Positions 48,461 through 59,503 are shown, counted from the first letter of the stretch. The stretch: DNA of 64,000 nucleotides from an uncultured Oscillospiraceae bacterium (GCA_934486875.1 CAKSPU010000006.1:8654-72653); one strand, 5' to 3'. The notes: generated from the letters alone by a model not told the origin. Translations and numbers: made by a program.

Positions 48461-48706
48461 TTAATTATCAGGAGCAGAAAACTCCATAATAACGCTTCTG
48501 AGCTTCTTGTCGGTCAGACTCTCCGTGTCAATAACAGTATTGGTAGGTTTAACGTGTTTTAAGCTTTTCTTTTTTGGAGAAGCGAGTTTACGTTCCTTGC
48601 CGTCTGCCACATAAACGAAGCCTTGGTCCGTTTTTATCACAACGAGGAATTTGCCATTGTCTCTTCCTGCGCAGCTGCGGACAATTCTGCCGATTAATGC
48701 TTCCAC
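48461..48706 (-). CDS. KOW-domain RNA-binding protein
   Basis: 81 residues. The N-terminal KOW-like strand set ([21 protein letters not shown]) and a basic KKKSLKHVK resemble L14e/L27e-type proteins. It is found between map and infA in many Clostridia; the function is not known to me but a ribosome-associated role is likely. Confidence 0.8.
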   Translation of the reverse strand: MEALIGRIVRSCAGRDNGKFLVVIKTDQGFVYVADGKERKLASPKKKSLKHVKPTNTVIDTESLTDKKLRSVIMEFSAPDN

Positions 48707-48719
48707 ATCAGCGTCCCCC

Positions 48720-49481
48720 TTAAATAATAGTAGGCTTAGTAAGAATTACGGGGCCATCGGACGTGATTGCGACTGTGTGCTCAAAGTGAGCAGAGAGTGA
48801 ACCCGATTTAGTCAACACGGTCCAGCCGTCGGGGAAGTTGTCGAGAACTTCTTCACCTACCGCATTGATCATAGGCTCGATGGCGATAGTCATACCTGCT
48901 ACCAGTCTCGGACCTCTTCCGGGCTTGCCGAAATTGGGGATCTCGGGAGATTCGTGGAGCTTAGTGCCCACTCCGTGACCGACATACTTTTTGACCACGC
49001 CGTATCCATAAGAAGTGACGTGCTCCTCCACAGCGTGGGATATATCGCCAATACGATTGCCCACAACAGCCTGTTCGATGCCCTTGTAAAGAGCCTCTTC
49101 AGTAACACGGAGAAGCTGCTTCGCTTCCTCAGAAACATTACCGACAGCAAACGTATAAGCATTGTCGCCGTTGAATCCGTCAATGACAGCACCTGTGTCA
49201 ATGCTGACGATATCGCCGTCCTTGATGAATTCGTGCTTGGACGGAATACCGTGGATCACCTTATTATTTATCGAAATGCAGGCGGAGCCGGGGAATCCTC
49301 CGTAACCGAGGAAATTGGGCTTAGCGCCGTTTTTAACGATATAATCGTGAATGATCTTGTCAAGCTCATAGGTTGACATACCCACACGAATGGACTGTCC
49401 ACCGTAGTGGAGAGCGTTAGCCGAAATTTTTCCGGCTAAACGCATCTTTTCCAGTTCGGATTTTGATTTTACACTGATCAT
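48720..49481 (-). CDS. map: Methionine aminopeptidase, type I
   Basis: 253 residues. Metal ligands are seen in SIDTGAVIDGFNGDNAYTF, YVGHGVGTKLHE, MTIAIEPM and SAHFEHTVAI. It removes the initiator Met. Position after adk is standard. Confidence 0.96.
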   Translation of the reverse strand: MISVKSKSELEKMRLAGKISANALHYGGQSIRVGMSTYELDKIIHDYIVKNGAKPNFLGYGGFPGSACISINNKVIHGIPSKHEFIKDGDIVSIDTGAVIDGFNGDNAYTFAVGNVSEEAKQLLRVTEEALYKGIEQAVVGNRIGDISHAVEEHVTSYGYGVVKKYVGHGVGTKLHESPEIPNFGKPGRGPRLVAGMTIAIEPMINAVGEEVLDNFPDGWTVLTKSGSLSAHFEHTVAITSDGPVILTKPTII

Positions 49482-49501
49482 TTTGCGCCTTCTTTAAAAA
49501 T

Positions 49502-50134
49502 TCAGGCATTGACCGCTTCAAGAACGAGCTTGGAAGTCTCAGAGACCTCGCTCTGACCGATAACGGTCTTGAGCTTGCCCTTGCTCTGATAGAAATCAAC
49601 GAGAGGAGCGGTCGCTTCGTGATAAGTCTTAAGTCTGTCGATAACAGTTTCGGGAGCATCGTCCTTACGCTGAACAGCATTGCCGCCGCACTTATCGCAC
49701 TTGCCCTCAACCTTGGGAGGGTTAAATTCGATGTGATAGGTAGCACCGCAGGATTCGCAGACTCTTCTGCCGCCCAGACGAGCCTTGATAGCCTCATCGG
49801 GAACGGAGATCTCAATAACCTTGTCGATCTGAACGCCCATAGCCTCGAGAGCCTCAGCCTGGGGAACAGTTCTGGGGAAACCGTCGAGAATGAAACCGTT
49901 CTTGCAGTCATCTTCAGCGATCCTGTCCTTAAGAATGCCGATAACGACTTCATCGGGAACAAGAGCACCTGCGTCCATAAAGCTCTTAGCCTTGAGACCG
50001 CACTCAGTGCCGTTCTTAACAGCAGCTCTGAGGATATTGCCTGTAGAAATCTGGGGAATGTGGAGGGTATTGCTGATAACTTCAGCCTGAGTACCCTTGC
50101 CGGCGCCGGGTGCGCCGAGAAGAATAAGATTCAT
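49502..50134 (-). CDS. adk: Adenylate kinase
   Basis: 210 residues: P-loop [28 protein letters not shown], and a zinc-type lid with CESC and CDKC. Lies between secY and map. Confidence 0.97.
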   Translation of the reverse strand: MNLILLGAPGAGKGTQAEVISNTLHIPQISTGNILRAAVKNGTECGLKAKSFMDAGALVPDEVVIGILKDRIAEDDCKNGFILDGFPRTVPQAEALEAMGVQIDKVIEISVPDEAIKARLGGRRVCESCGATYHIEFNPPKVEGKCDKCGGNAVQRKDDAPETVIDRLKTYHEATAPLVDFYQSKGKLKTVIGQSEVSETSKLVLEAVNA

Positions 50135-50164
50135 TACATTTCCGCCTTTCTGTCGGTTTATTCA

Positions 50165-51469
50165 TTACTCAAGGAAGCCCTTGTGGTGACGCATCATCAT
50201 CTGGGATTCAAGAGTTCTGACGGTTTCGAGAGCAACGCTGACGATGATCAGTATCGAAGTACCGCCCATAGAGATGTTCATAGCAGGAACTGCCATATGG
50301 AACAGAATGGGGAAGATAGCGATGATACCGAGGCACACAGCGCCGATGAGAGTGATCTTTGAAAGGACTCTCTGAATGAAATCGCTTGTAGGCTTACCGG
50401 GTCTTATACCGGGGATACCGCCGTTGTTCTGACGGAGGTTGTTAGCGATCTCTATAGGATTATACTGCATTGAAACATAGAAATAATTGAATGCAATAAT
50501 AAGAACGAAGTAAATAATAGCATACCATATGCCATTGAAGTTGAAGAAGTTAAGGAATCCGACATAGAAATTCTGCCAGAAGCCCTGAGGGTCAGTGGGT
50601 CTCTTGATAAACATTTCAAGGGTCTGAGGAATAGACATAAACGCCATAGCGAAGATGATAGGCATAACGCCGCTCATTGCGATCTTAATGGGAATATGTG
50701 TGTTCTGACCGCCGTACTGTTTTCTGCCCACAACTCTCTTAGCGTACTGAATGGGGATACGTCTCTCAGCATTATTCATAAGAACGATGAAAGCGATCAT
50801 AGCCACATAGATGACCAGTACGAAAATCGCAGGTGCAAGATACTTGCCGGGGTCGCTCTTGGCGACAGTGAATATGTCCATAATATCGGTGGGGAATCTT
50901 GCCACGATACCTGCAAAGAGGATAATGGAGATACCGTTTCCGATACCGCTCTCGTTCACCAGATTACCAAGGAAAACGATGAGGTTTGAACCTGCGGTGA
51001 AAACTGCGATAATAACGATAGCTGCGAAAACTCCGTCAAAGCCCGAGGTGTACTGTACTGCGCCCTGGCTTCTCATAGTCAGGTAATATGCATAAGACAT
51101 TACCAGCGATATTGCAAGGGCAACATAGTTTGTGATCTTCTGCAGCTTTTTCCTTCCCTCTTCTCCCTCTTTCTGAAGACTCTCCAGAGGAGGAAGCGCA
51201 TAGGTCAGGAGCTGAACGATGATCGAAGCGTTGATATAGGGCTGGATCGAAAGAGCGAAAACAGTTCCTTTAGAAAGCGCACCACCTGACAGCATATCCA
51301 GATAACCGAATATGTTGCCGTCCTGCACCATACCCGCAAGAGCGGTAGGAATGAGAAATGGAACGGGAACTGCGCAGCCGAGACGGAAAATAACGATAAT
51401 GAGTAATGTGTATAAGAGCTTTTTTCTCAGCTCAGGTGTTTTCCAAGCATTGCGCAAGGTCTCGAACAC
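50165..51469 (-). CDS. secY: Protein translocase subunit SecY
   Basis: 434 residues with ten membrane helices, core of the SecYEG channel. Conserved GGALSKGTVFALSIQPYINASI, RRIPIQYAKR, IPGIRPGKPT. It abuts rplO (one base between genes). Confidence 0.97.
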   Translation of the reverse strand: MFETLRNAWKTPELRKKLLYTLLIIVIFRLGCAVPVPFLIPTALAGMVQDGNIFGYLDMLSGGALSKGTVFALSIQPYINASIIVQLLTYALPPLESLQKEGEEGRKKLQKITNYVALAISLVMSYAYYLTMRSQGAVQYTSGFDGVFAAIVIIAVFTAGSNLIVFLGNLVNESGIGNGISIILFAGIVARFPTDIMDIFTVAKSDPGKYLAPAIFVLVIYVAMIAFIVLMNNAERRIPIQYAKRVVGRKQYGGQNTHIPIKIAMSGVMPIIFAMAFMSIPQTLEMFIKRPTDPQGFWQNFYVGFLNFFNFNGIWYAIIYFVLIIAFNYFYVSMQYNPIEIANNLRQNNGGIPGIRPGKPTSDFIQRVLSKITLIGAVCLGIIAIFPILFHMAVPAMNISMGGTSILIIVSVALETVRTLESQMMMRHHKGFLE

Positions 51470-51470
51470 A

Positions 51471-51911
51471 TTACATCACCTCAGCCTTCCCGCCTGCTTT
51501 CTCGATTTTTTCCTTAGCGGAAGCGGAAAATGCCGAAGCCTTAACAGTAAGGTTCTTTGTAAGCTCTCCGTTGCCGAGGATCTTAACGCCGTTAGCTGTG
51601 TTCTTTACAAGACCGCTTGCTGCGAGGAGCTCAGCATCAACAACTGTGCCGTCAACAAACTTGTCGAGGTCGGAAACATTAACGGTAGAATACTTAGTAG
51701 CGAAAATGTTGTTGAATCCTCTCTTAGGGATTCTTCTTGTCATAGGCATCTGACCGCCTTCAAAGCCGGGTCTTACGCCGCCGCCTGAACGGGCATTCTG
51801 ACCCTTGTGGCCCTTGCCGGCAGTCTTGCCGTTACCGGAGCCGTGGCCTCTGCCGATTCTCTTTACGTCCTTAACGGAACCGTCGGCGGGAGAAAGTTCA
51901 AATAACTTCAT
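51471..51911 (-). CDS. rplO: 50S ribosomal protein L15 (uL15)
   Basis: 146 residues. Start ATG 51911 (GGGAGGTG upstream) gives [20 protein letters not shown], the usual start. [22 protein letters not shown] is the conserved Gly-rich loop. Confidence 0.96.
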   Translation of the reverse strand: MKLFELSPADGSVKDVKRIGRGHGSGNGKTAGKGHKGQNARSGGGVRPGFEGGQMPMTRRIPKRGFNNIFATKYSTVNVSDLDKFVDGTVVDAELLAASGLVKNTANGVKILGNGELTKNLTVKASAFSASAKEKIEKAGGKAEVM

Positions 51912-51933
51912 ACTAATCGCACCTCCCTGCAAT

Positions 51934-52107
51934 TTAAGCGTTAGTTACATTAATGAGGTGGGCAATCTTTCTGATTTTACCCTGAACAGCAGCATTATCC
52001 TGCTGAGTAGTAGTGTCGCCGATTTTTCTAAGACCGAGAGAATGAGCGGTAGCGATCTGGTCTTTTTTGCAGCTGTTAAGACTTTTTACAAGCTTAATAG
52101 TAACCAT
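51934..52107 (-). CDS. rpmD: 50S ribosomal protein L30 (uL30)
   Basis: 57 residues. Start ATG 52107 with AGGAGG at good spacing; ATG 52116 abuts that site. [20 protein letters not shown] and [15 protein letters not shown] are typical. Confidence 0.95.
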   Translation of the reverse strand: MVTIKLVKSLNSCKKDQIATAHSLGLRKIGDTTTQQDNAAVQGKIRKIAHLINVTNA

Positions 52108-52121
52108 TTCAGTCATCCTCC

Positions 52122-52622
52122 TTAGCCTAAAATTTCCTTAACGGACTTGCCTCTTACAGCAGCAACTTCCTTAGCGCTGCGAAGGCTTGTCAGTCCCTGA
52201 AGAGTAGCTCTTACAACGTTGCAGGCATTGTTGGAACGAAGAGACTTGGTTCTTATATCCTTGATTCCGGCAACCTCGATAACTGCACGAACGGGACCGC
52301 CTGCGATAACACCGGTACCGGGAGCAGCGGGCTTCATAAGAACACGGCCGGCGCCGAATTCACCGATAACCTCGTGAGGGATTGTTGAGCCTCTGAGTGC
52401 GATTTTAGTTAAATTCTTCTTAGCGTCCTCGATACCCTTGCGGATAGCGTCGGGAACTTCGCCTGACTTGCCGATACCGAAGCCAACAGTGCCGTTGCCG
52501 TCACCGACAACAACGAGAGCGGCAAACTTGAAGATACGGCCGCCCTTAACAGTCTTGGAAACTCTGTTAATAGCAACGACCTTTTCGGTAAGTTCAAGGT
52601 TTGTAGCGTCTATCTTAGCCAA
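52122..52622 (-). CDS. rpsE: 30S ribosomal protein S5 (uS5)
   Basis: 166 residues. The start codon is TTG at 52622, nine bases after GGAGG; no ATG fits. Conserved [22 protein letters not shown] and [24 protein letters not shown] start in a highly expressed ribosomal gene is unusual. Confidence 0.95.
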   Translation of the reverse strand: MAKIDATNLELTEKVVAINRVSKTVKGGRIFKFAALVVVGDGNGTVGFGIGKSGEVPDAIRKGIEDAKKNLTKIALRGSTIPHEVIGEFGAGRVLMKPAAPGTGVIAGGPVRAVIEVAGIKDIRTKSLRSNNACNVVRATLQGLTSLRSAKEVAAVRGKSVKEILG

Positions 52623-52662
52623 AAGTATAACCTCCTTTAAAAGTGTATCCGATCATATAGGA

Positions 52663-53022
52663 TCAGAAGTTAAGACCGCCCTGTCTTGCGCCGTCAGCGA
52701 GCTGAGCAACTCTGCCGTGGTAAAGGTAACCTGCTCTGTCGAAAACAACATCTGTGATGCCCTTTTCCTTAGCAGCAGCAGCGATAGCCTCTCCGACCTT
52801 GAAAGCGCCGTCCTTGTTGCCGCCGTTGCCCTCGAAGCCCTTGTCCATAGAGGAAGCGCTTGCGAGTGTTACACCTGCAACATCATCGATAAGCTGAGCG
52901 TAGATATGCTTAGAGCTGCGGAAAACGTTGAGTCTGGGGCAAGCTGCTGTACCGCTGATCTTATAACGTACTCTTGCCTGTCTCTTTGCTCTTGCAGCCT
53001 TTCTGTTCATCTGCTTAACCAT
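52663..53022 (-). CDS. rplR: 50S ribosomal protein L18 (uL18)
   Basis: 119 residues: [31 protein letters not shown] and the end [20 protein letters not shown] bind 5S rRNA. Usual place. Confidence 0.97.
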   Translation of the reverse strand: MVKQMNRKAARAKRQARVRYKISGTAACPRLNVFRSSKHIYAQLIDDVAGVTLASASSMDKGFEGNGGNKDGAFKVGEAIAAAAKEKGITDVVFDRAGYLYHGRVAQLADGARQGGLNF

Positions 53023-53112
53023 TTTAAATTCAACTCCTTTTCAAACTGGAGAATAGTAGTGCTGTACTGTCCCATTCTCTTTCGTATTGAATGAAAAAAC
53101 CGAAGGAAAGAA

Positions 53113-53658
53113 TTACTTCTTACCCTTACCTGCCTTACCTTCCTTGCGGATGATATGCTCGCCGGTGTAGCGGATACCCTTGCCCTTATAAGGCTCAGGA
53201 GGTCTCTTCTCTCTGATCTCAGCAGCGAACTGACCAACAACCTGCTTATCGATGCCGTTAACAACGATCTTTGTAGCAGCAGGAACATCAATTGTAATGC
53301 CGTCGATCTCAGGAACGATTACCTGATGGGAGAAACCGAGGTTCATAACAAGGTTCTTGCCCTGCTTCTGAGCTCTGTAACCGATACCTTCGATGTCGAG
53401 AGACTTGGAGAAGCCGGTTGTAACGCCTTCAACCATATTATGAACGAGAGTTCTAGTAAGTCCGTGAAGGGACTTGTGGAGCTTATCCTCGGAAGGACGC
53501 TCAACGATGATCTCATTGCCCTCGAGCTTGATGATCATATCCTTGTGAAAAGACTTTGTAAGTGTGCCCTTGGGACCCTTAACAGTAACGGTATTACCGT
53601 CGATCTTTACATCAACGCCTGCGGGAACAGCAATGGGCTTTCTGCCTATTCTTGACAT
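53113..53658 (-). CDS. rplF: 50S ribosomal protein L6 (uL6)
   Basis: 181 residues: [20 protein letters not shown] and the C-terminal [29 protein letters not shown]. Confidence 0.97.
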   Translation of the reverse strand: MSRIGRKPIAVPAGVDVKIDGNTVTVKGPKGTLTKSFHKDMIIKLEGNEIIVERPSEDKLHKSLHGLTRTLVHNMVEGVTTGFSKSLDIEGIGYRAQKQGKNLVMNLGFSHQVIVPEIDGITIDVPAATKIVVNGIDKQVVGQFAAEIREKRPPEPYKGKGIRYTGEHIIRKEGKAGKGKK

Positions 53659-53673
53659 AGCTTTAGTTCCTCC

Positions 53674-54072
53674 TTACCATACGAATGCAAGGACTTCGCC
53701 GCCGACATTGAGCTCTCTTGCCTTCTTGTCAGTCATAACTCCCTTGGAAGTAGACACAATGGCAATACCGAGACCCTTCATAACCTTGGGCATATCCTCA
53801 CAACTGGAGTAAATGCGAAGGCCGGGCTTGGAAACTCTGCGCAGACCGGTGATGACCTGAGATTTATTTTCGCCGTACTTGAGGGTGATTCTGATAACAC
53901 CCTGCTTGCCGTCGTCGATTATCTGATAGCTCTTGATATAACCTTCATCAACAAGAATCTGAGCGATAGCCTTCTTCATATTGGAAGCGGGCACGTCAAC
54001 AGTAGCGTGCTTAGCAGTGTTGGCGTTACGGATTCTTGTAAGGATATCAGCAATTGAATCGGTAATTTGCAT
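53674..54072 (-). CDS. rpsH: 30S ribosomal protein S8 (uS8)
   Basis: 132 residues: [18 protein letters not shown] and the end [28 protein letters not shown]. In E. coli S8 represses its own operon. Confidence 0.97.
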   Translation of the reverse strand: MQITDSIADILTRIRNANTAKHATVDVPASNMKKAIAQILVDEGYIKSYQIIDDGKQGVIRITLKYGENKSQVITGLRRVSKPGLRIYSSCEDMPKVMKGLGIAIVSTSKGVMTDKKARELNVGGEVLAFVW

Positions 54073-54128
54073 ACCATAACCTCCTTGTTAAAATAAGCGT
54101 AATAGCGGGGGTGAGAGTCAAGCGGAGA

Positions 54129-54314
54129 TTACCAGCTTGCCTTCTTTACGCCGGGGATCTGTCCCTTGTGAGCAAGCTCTCTGAAGCAGATACGGCAAAT
54201 GCCGAACTTTCTGAGGTAAGCGTGGGGACGTCCGCAGATCTTGCATCTGTTGTAAGCTCTGGTAGAGTACTTAGGAGTTCTCTGCTGCTTGATCTTCATT
54301 GAAGTTTTAGCCAT
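54129..54314 (-). CDS. rpsN: 30S ribosomal protein S14, zinc type (uS14)
   Basis: 61 residues, the short zinc form with CKIC and CRIC pairs: [20 protein letters not shown] and [18 protein letters not shown]. Confidence 0.96.
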   Translation of the reverse strand: MAKTSMKIKQQRTPKYSTRAYNRCKICGRPHAYLRKFGICRICFRELAHKGQIPGVKKASW

Positions 54315-54331
54315 TTAATTAAACCTCCCAA

Positions 54332-54874
54332 TTACTTTGCGAAAGGAGCGCCCATAAGCTCGAGCAGCTCTTTTGCTTCTTCGTCGGTATTAGCGGTAGT
54401 GATGATGTTGATATCCATACCACGAACCTTATCGATCTTGTCGTACTCGATCTCAGGGAAAATGAGCTGCTCCTTGATACCTGTGGAGTAGTTTCCTCTT
54501 CCGTCGAAAGAGTTGCCGTTGATTCCACGGAAGTCACGTACTCTGGGGAATGCAACGTTGAAAAGTCTGTCGAGGAACTCGTACATCTTCTCGCCTCTGA
54601 GAGTAACCTTAACGCCGATAGGCATGCCCTCACGGATCTTGAAGTTTGCGACCGACTTCTTGGCACGGCAAACAACAGGCTTCTGACCTGTGATAAGTGC
54701 GAGATCGTTCATAATAGCGTCGATGACCTTGGAGTTGTCCTTAGCCTCGCCTGCACCTACATTGATAACGACCTTGTCGATCTTGGGGATCTGCATAACG
54801 CTCTTGTAGCTGAACTTCTTCATAAGTGAGGGAGCTACTGTGCTGACATATAATTCCTTAAGATTTGCTGCCAT
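54332..54874 (-). CDS. rplE: 50S ribosomal protein L5 (uL5)
   Basis: 180 residues: [58 protein letters not shown]. Binds 5S rRNA. Confidence 0.97.
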   Translation of the reverse strand: MAANLKELYVSTVAPSLMKKFSYKSVMQIPKIDKVVINVGAGEAKDNSKVIDAIMNDLALITGQKPVVCRAKKSVANFKIREGMPIGVKVTLRGEKMYEFLDRLFNVAFPRVRDFRGINGNSFDGRGNYSTGIKEQLIFPEIEYDKIDKVRGMDINIITTANTDEEAKELLELMGAPFAK

Positions 54875-54892
54875 TGTAGGTAACTCCTTTCA

Positions 54893-55219
54893 TTAATATG
54901 CTTTGCCGCAGTCTGCGTGCTTGCAGACTCTGGACTTAGTGCCGTCAGCCTCGATCTTGTGGCCAAGTCTTGTGGGCTTGCCGCAGTGAGGGCAAACAGC
55001 CATAACCTTTGAAGCATAGAGGGGAGCTTCGCACTTTACGATGCCGCCCTGCTGTCCCATCTGACGGGGCTTAACATGCTTTGTAACAATGTTAAGGCCT
55101 TCAACGATGACCTTCTGCTCCTTGGGGGAAACCTCAAGGACCTTACCCTTCTTACCCTTGTCCTTGCCGGAAAGGATAACAACAGTGTCGCCTGTTTTAA
55201 CGTGTAACTTCTTATTCAT
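54893..55219 (-). CDS. rplX: 50S ribosomal protein L24 (uL24)
   Basis: 108 residues: KOW block [20 protein letters not shown] and a C-terminal [13 protein letters not shown] with a second Cys near the end (VCKHADCGK), a zinc-like extension present in some bacterial L24. Confidence 0.96.
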   Translation of the reverse strand: MNKKLHVKTGDTVVILSGKDKGKKGKVLEVSPKEQKVIVEGLNIVTKHVKPRQMGQQGGIVKCEAPLYASKVMAVCPHCGKPTRLGHKIEADGTKSRVCKHADCGKAY

Positions 55220-55234
55220 CTTGCGGCACCTCCA

Positions 55235-55603
55235 TTAAAGAACCTCGGGAGCGAGGGACAGGATCTTCATATAATCCTTGTCACGGAGCTCTCTTGCAAC
55301 AGGTCCAAAAATACGGGTTCCTCTGGGGTTCTTGTCCTCCTTGATGATAACTGCTGCGTTCTCATCGAAACGAATGTAGGTACCATCTTCTCTGCGGAGA
55401 CCCTTAGCGGAACGAACGATAACTGCCTTTACAACGTCGCCCTTCTTAACAACGCCGCCTGGTGTTGCTTTTTTAACGGAAGCAACAACAACATCGCCGA
55501 TATTAGCATATCTTCTGCGTGTACCACCGAGAACTCTGATGCACATAAGCTCCTTGGCACCTGTGTTATCAGCGACCTTTAAATAAGTCTGCATCTGTAT
55601 CAC
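55235..55603 (-). CDS. rplN: 50S ribosomal protein L14 (uL14)
   Basis: 122 residues, GTG start at 55603 giving [20 protein letters not shown]. First gene after a 245-base gap with its own perfect promoter and a leader hairpin, so it opens a second transcription unit here. Confidence 0.96.
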   Translation of the reverse strand: MIQMQTYLKVADNTGAKELMCIRVLGGTRRRYANIGDVVVASVKKATPGGVVKKGDVVKAVIVRSAKGLRREDGTYIRFDENAAVIIKEDKNPRGTRIFGPVARELRDKDYMKILSLAPEVL

Positions 55604-55635
55604 AGCGCATTAACTCCTTCCTTAACAGCGAAATA

Positions 55636-55668
55636 CGGCATTAGGCAGGATCAACCTGCCTGATACCG
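55636..55668 (-). promoter_or_regulatory. Leader hairpin before rplN
   Basis: Leftward arms CGGTATCAGGCAGG and CCTGCCTAATGCCG, loop TTGAT, one mismatch (C/A) in 14 pairs. Candidate binding site for a ribosomal protein in autoregulation. Confidence 0.6.
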
Positions 55669-55757
55669 GAAATCACAATTGAATTGATATTATTATTTCA
55701 ACGCTGCCGTGTGTATCGCAAATCGAGTCATCTGCCTGAACATCGGCAACATCAAAT

Positions 55758-55786
55758 ATTATACCACGCCGAAACTCATTTGTCAA
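55758..55786 (-). promoter_or_regulatory. Internal consensus promoter before rplN
   Basis: On the minus strand TTGACA (55786-55781), 17-base spacer, TATAAT (55763-55758), both perfect. Splits the ribosomal cluster at the point where the E. coli spc operon starts. Confidence 0.88.
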
Positions 55787-55848
55787 TACCTTTTTAGAAT
55801 ATTTCCAAAAAAATCTCGTTTGGATAAAAGCCTATCAAAAAAGCAGGA

Positions 55849-56106
55849 TTACTTAGCCTTTTCGATAACCTCAACAAGTCTCCATCTCTTGTCCTTGGAA
55901 AGAGGACGAGTTTCCATGATCTCAACTCTGTCGCCGATGTTGCAGATGTTCTGCTCATCGTGAGCTTTGAGCTTGATGGTTCTCTTGATGATCTTCTTGT
56001 AAAGGGGGTGCTTTACATTATCCTGAATTGCAACAACGATTGTCTTATCCATCTTATTGGAAACAACCTTGCCGACTCTTGTTTTTCTAAGATTTCTTTC
56101 AGCCAT
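55849..56106 (-). CDS. rpsQ: 30S ribosomal protein S17 (uS17)
   Basis: 85 residues: [22 protein letters not shown] and [18 protein letters not shown]. Last gene before the 245-base gap. Confidence 0.97.
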   Translation of the reverse strand: MAERNLRKTRVGKVVSNKMDKTIVVAIQDNVKHPLYKKIIKRTIKLKAHDEQNICNIGDRVEIMETRPLSKDKRWRLVEVIEKAK

Positions 56107-56120
56107 TAGAATGTCCTCCC

Positions 56121-56312
56121 TTACTTAGCAGACTGCTCACGCAGAACAGTCTTGATGCGGGCAATGTCCTTCTTGACAGCCTTTAAACGTGCAGGATTAT
56201 CAAGCTGATTAACAGTGTGCTGGAAACGAAGAGCGAAAAGCTCCTTCTTGAGATCAACGAGCTTGTTCTCCAGCTCCTGAGCAGTCATATCTCTGATTTC
56301 TGAAGCCTTCAT
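56121..56312 (-). CDS. rpmC: 50S ribosomal protein L29 (uL29)
   Basis: 63 residues, two helices: [29 protein letters not shown]. Abuts rplP by one base. Confidence 0.96.
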   Translation of the reverse strand: MKASEIRDMTAQELENKLVDLKKELFALRFQHTVNQLDNPARLKAVKKDIARIKTVLREQSAK

Positions 56313-56734
56313 TATTCGCTCGCCTCCTCTTCCTTAGCTACAAACTTGCACTTGATAGGGAGCTTGTGCATAGCGAGACGCATAGCCTCTCTTGCAGTCT
56401 CCTCGGGAACGCCGGCGATCTCGAAAAGAACTCTGCCGGGCTTTACAACAGCGACCCAGTATTCGGGAGAACCTTTACCGGAACCCATTCGGGTTTCAGC
56501 AGGCTTCTCAGTGATGGGCTTGTCGGGGAAAATCTTGATCCAAACCTGACCGCCACGCTTGATGTAACGTGTCATAGCGATACGGGCAGCCTCGATCTGA
56601 TTTGATGTGATCCAAGCGGGCTCAAGAGCCTGAAGACCGAAATCACCATTGGAGACCTTGTTGCCTCTGAGTGCCTTACCGGTCATTCTGCCTCTCTGAA
56701 CTCTTCTGTACTTAACTCTCTTTGGAAGCAGCAT
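56312..56734 (-). CDS. rplP: 50S ribosomal protein L16 (uL16)
   Basis: 140 residues: [44 protein letters not shown]. Overlaps both neighbours by one base. Confidence 0.97.
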   Translation of the reverse strand: MLLPKRVKYRRVQRGRMTGKALRGNKVSNGDFGLQALEPAWITSNQIEAARIAMTRYIKRGGQVWIKIFPDKPITEKPAETRMGSGKGSPEYWVAVVKPGRVLFEIAGVPEETAREAMRLAMHKLPIKCKFVAKEEEASE

Positions 56735-57495
56735 TATGCATTACCTCCTTCGTTCTTGTTAGCGCGGGGTCTGTAACCGCCCTCACGTCTCTTGCCGTCA
56801 TTATTGCGGCGCTTTCTCTCAGGCTTTTCGGCAGGAGCCTTGTTTACTCTTGCAGCAGAAGCCTCGCCCTTAAGAACCTCGCCCTTGTAGATCCAAACCT
56901 TGATGCCGAGACGGCCGTAGGTTGTGTGAGCCTCAGCGAAGCCATAGTCGATGTCAGCACGGATAGTCTGAAGGGGTATAGTACCCTCGTGGTAGGTCTC
57001 GGATCTTGCGATCTCGGCACCTGCAAGACGACCGCCGCATCTTACCTTGATACCCTTAGCACCGAGCTTCATAGCACGGCCGATAGCCTGCTTCATAGCT
57101 CTTCTGTAGGATACACGGTTTTCGAGCTGAGCTGCAATGTTCTCAGCAACGAGAGTAGCGTCGAGATCAGGCTGCTTAACCTCAACGATGTTGATGTAAA
57201 CAGACTTGCCCATCATCTTCTCAACAGAGAGACGGAGCTTCTCGATATTTTCACCGCCTCGACCGATAACAATACCGGGCTTAGCGCAGTAAACGTGGAT
57301 TCTTACCTTGCCGGCGAATCTTTCAATTTCAACCTTGGGAACGCCTGCGTCTTTAAGGCTATTCTTTATGAAATTACGAACGTTGTAGTCCTCAACAAGA
57401 GTGTCGCCGAAAGCGGCCTTGTTTGCAAACCAACGGGAATCCCAATCCTTGATAACGCCGACACGAAGGCCGTGGGGATTAACTTTCTGTCCCAT
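56734..57495 (-). CDS. rpsC: 30S ribosomal protein S3 (uS3)
   Basis: 253 residues: [22 protein letters not shown]-domain [16 protein letters not shown], and a long basic Asn/Arg-rich tail (from about 215) that is longer than in E. coli. Confidence 0.96.
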   Translation of the reverse strand: MGQKVNPHGLRVGVIKDWDSRWFANKAAFGDTLVEDYNVRNFIKNSLKDAGVPKVEIERFAGKVRIHVYCAKPGIVIGRGGENIEKLRLSVEKMMGKSVYINIVEVKQPDLDATLVAENIAAQLENRVSYRRAMKQAIGRAMKLGAKGIKVRCGGRLAGAEIARSETYHEGTIPLQTIRADIDYGFAEAHTTYGRLGIKVWIYKGEVLKGEASAARVNKAPAEKPERKRRNNDGKRREGGYRPRANKNEGGNA

Positions 57496-57515
57496 AATTT
57501 ACCTCCTCTTTCGAC

Positions 57516-57851
57516 TTATTCTTTTTCAGCTACAACGAGAGTAACGTTGGAAGTTCTCTTGTTGATGCGGAAAGCTCTGCCCTGTGCACGAGGCATAATG
57601 CGCTTCATAATAGGTCCGGGGCAAACGAAGCACTCGGATACGATAAGGTTCTCCTTATCAAGACCGTAGTTGTTCTCAGCGTTTGCGATCGCAGACTTCA
57701 GAAGCTTCTCCAGGTATTCACAGGCAGACTTGGGTGTGTACTTTAAAATCGCCATAGCGGTCTCAACGTCCTTACCTCTGATAAGGTCGAGAACGATCTG
57801 AACCTTTCTGGGTGCGATACGAGCATTTGTAAGATGTGCTCTTGCTTCCAT
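57516..57851 (-). CDS. rplV: 50S ribosomal protein L22 (uL22)
   Basis: 111 residues: [21 protein letters not shown], the exit-tunnel loop [19 protein letters not shown]. Standard place. Confidence 0.97.
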   Translation of the reverse strand: MEARAHLTNARIAPRKVQIVLDLIRGKDVETAMAILKYTPKSACEYLEKLLKSAIANAENNYGLDKENLIVSECFVCPGPIMKRIMPRAQGRAFRINKRTSNVTLVVAEKE

Positions 57852-57872
57852 TAAAATCTTCTCCTCTCTGCC

Positions 57873-58154
57873 TTACTTGCCGTTGTTGGATGTCTTGGAG
57901 CCTGCGTGGCCCTTAAATGTTCTTGTAGGTGCGAACTCACCGAGCTTGTGACCTACCATATCCTCAGTAACATAAACGGGAACGTGCTTTCTGCCGTCGT
58001 GAACAGCGAAAGTGTGTCCTACGAAATCAGGGAAAATTGTTGAGGATCTGCTCCAGGTCTTGAGAACCTTCTTTTCGCCTGCCTCGTTCATAGCAATAAC
58101 TCTCTTTAAAAGGACTTCCTGAACGTAAGGTCCCTTCTTGATACTTCTGCTCAT
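57873..58154 (-). CDS. rpsS: 30S ribosomal protein S19 (uS19)
   Basis: 93 residues: [55 protein letters not shown]. Confidence 0.97.
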   Translation of the reverse strand: MSRSIKKGPYVQEVLLKRVIAMNEAGEKKVLKTWSRSSTIFPDFVGHTFAVHDGRKHVPVYVTEDMVGHKLGEFAPTRTFKGHAGSKTSNNGK

Positions 58155-58194
58155 TGGTTTTCCTCCCCTCTCAGATGTTTAGAGGCAAGATAGT

Positions 58195-58223
58195 GTTGAT
58201 TTTGTCACGAGGACAAAATCAAC
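58195..58223 (-). other. Perfect hairpin between rplB and rpsS
   Basis: Arms GTTGATTTTGTC (58195-58206) and GACAAAATCAAC (58212-58223), five-base loop, in a 136-base gap inside the operon. No T tract follows in either direction. Confidence 0.7.
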
Positions 58224-58290
58224 AATTCTCCTCTTTACGAATCCTATGAGTATAATAAAATATTTTGAAGTGCGATGGAAATGTTCCGGA

Positions 58291-59124
58291 TTACTTACCG
58301 TTTCTTCTCTTAACGATAAACTTGTCGGAACGGTTGTGATTAGCTCTGGTCTTGTAGCCGAGAGCGGGCTTGCCCCAAGGAGTAACAGGTCCGGGACGAC
58401 CAACAGGGGACTTGCCCTCACCACCACCGTGGGGGTGGTCGCAGGGGTTCATTACAGAACCTCTAACGGTAGGTCTGATGCCCTTGTGACGGGTGCGTCC
58501 TGCCTTACCGAGGTTAACATTTTCGTGATCGATGTTGCCGACCTGACCGATAGTAGCCATACAGCCGACAGCGATCTTTCTCATCTCACCGGAAGGAAGT
58601 CTTACGAGAGCGTAATCCTCTTCCTTACCCATAAGCTGAGCCATATTGCCGGCAGATCTGACGAGCTGAGCGCCCTTGCCGGGATAAAGCTCAAGGTTGT
58701 GGATGAAGGTACCGACAGGGATATCACCGAGTCTCAGTGCGTTGCCGGGCTTGATATCAGCGTCAGCACCTGCTCTGATAACGTCGCCTACCTTAAGACC
58801 GTAGGGAGCGATGATATATCTCTTCTCGCCATCCTCGTACTGAACGAGAGCGATGAATGCGCTTCTGTTGGGATCGTACTCAAGAGTCATAACAGTAGCG
58901 TTCATACCCTGCTTGTCTCTCTTGAAATCGATAATTCTGTATTTTTTTCTGTTTCCGCCGCCTCTGTGACGAACAGTGATACGACCGTAGCTGTTTCTTC
59001 CTGCCTTCTTATCGAGAGGAGCGAGGAGGCTCTTTTCGGGAGCTACCTTGGAAAGCTCGCTGTAGTCGGTAACAGTCATCTGACGTCTTGAAGGGGACGT
59101 AGGCTTATATGACTTGATAGCCAT
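58291..59124 (-). CDS. rplB: 50S ribosomal protein L2 (uL2)
   Basis: 277 residues: [60 protein letters not shown]. The DHPHGGG loop, key to peptidyl transfer site assembly, is intact. Confidence 0.97.
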   Translation of the reverse strand: MAIKSYKPTSPSRRQMTVTDYSELSKVAPEKSLLAPLDKKAGRNSYGRITVRHRGGGNRKKYRIIDFKRDKQGMNATVMTLEYDPNRSAFIALVQYEDGEKRYIIAPYGLKVGDVIRAGADADIKPGNALRLGDIPVGTFIHNLELYPGKGAQLVRSAGNMAQLMGKEEDYALVRLPSGEMRKIAVGCMATIGQVGNIDHENVNLGKAGRTRHKGIRPTVRGSVMNPCDHPHGGGEGKSPVGRPGPVTPWGKPALGYKTRANHNRSDKFIVKRRNGK

Positions 59125-59212
59125 TGTGATTTCAACTCCTTAAAGTGGTTTTGCGAAGGGGATACCCTCCATACATTCCGTTTCGGGAAAACGGTTATCC
59201 GAATCTCTCGGA

Positions 59213-59503
59213 TTACATCATACCATCGAAGAATTCAATGGTCTTGGAGCCCTCAGCGAGAGTAACGATAGCCTTTTTCCAAGAAGGAGTAACGCCTCTA
59301 TTGAGACCAACTCTCTTAGCTCTGCCTCTCACGTTCATAGTGTTGACGCTTGCGACCTGAACGCCGAAAAGCTCTTCAACAGCCTTAGCGATCTCGATCT
59401 TGTTAGCGTTCTTGGCAACCTTAAAAGTGTACTTGTTTTCCTGCAGACCGCCCATACTCTTTTCAGTGATGATGGGCTTGATGATGATGTCCTGTGCAGT
59501 CAT
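59213..59503 (-). CDS. rplW: 50S ribosomal protein L23 (uL23)
   Basis: 96 residues: [24 protein letters not shown] and [14 protein letters not shown]. Its start overlaps the rplD stop. Confidence 0.96.
   Translation of the reverse strand: MTAQDIIIKPIITEKSMGGLQENKYTFKVAKNANKIEIAKAVEELFGVQVASVNTMNVRGRAKRVGLNRGVTPSWKKAIVTLAEGSKTIEFFDGMM

Noticed and set aside
56722-57669. 315-codon rightward frame across rpsC and rplV
   Set aside because: It is the complement of two conserved ribosomal genes and has no independent signals.
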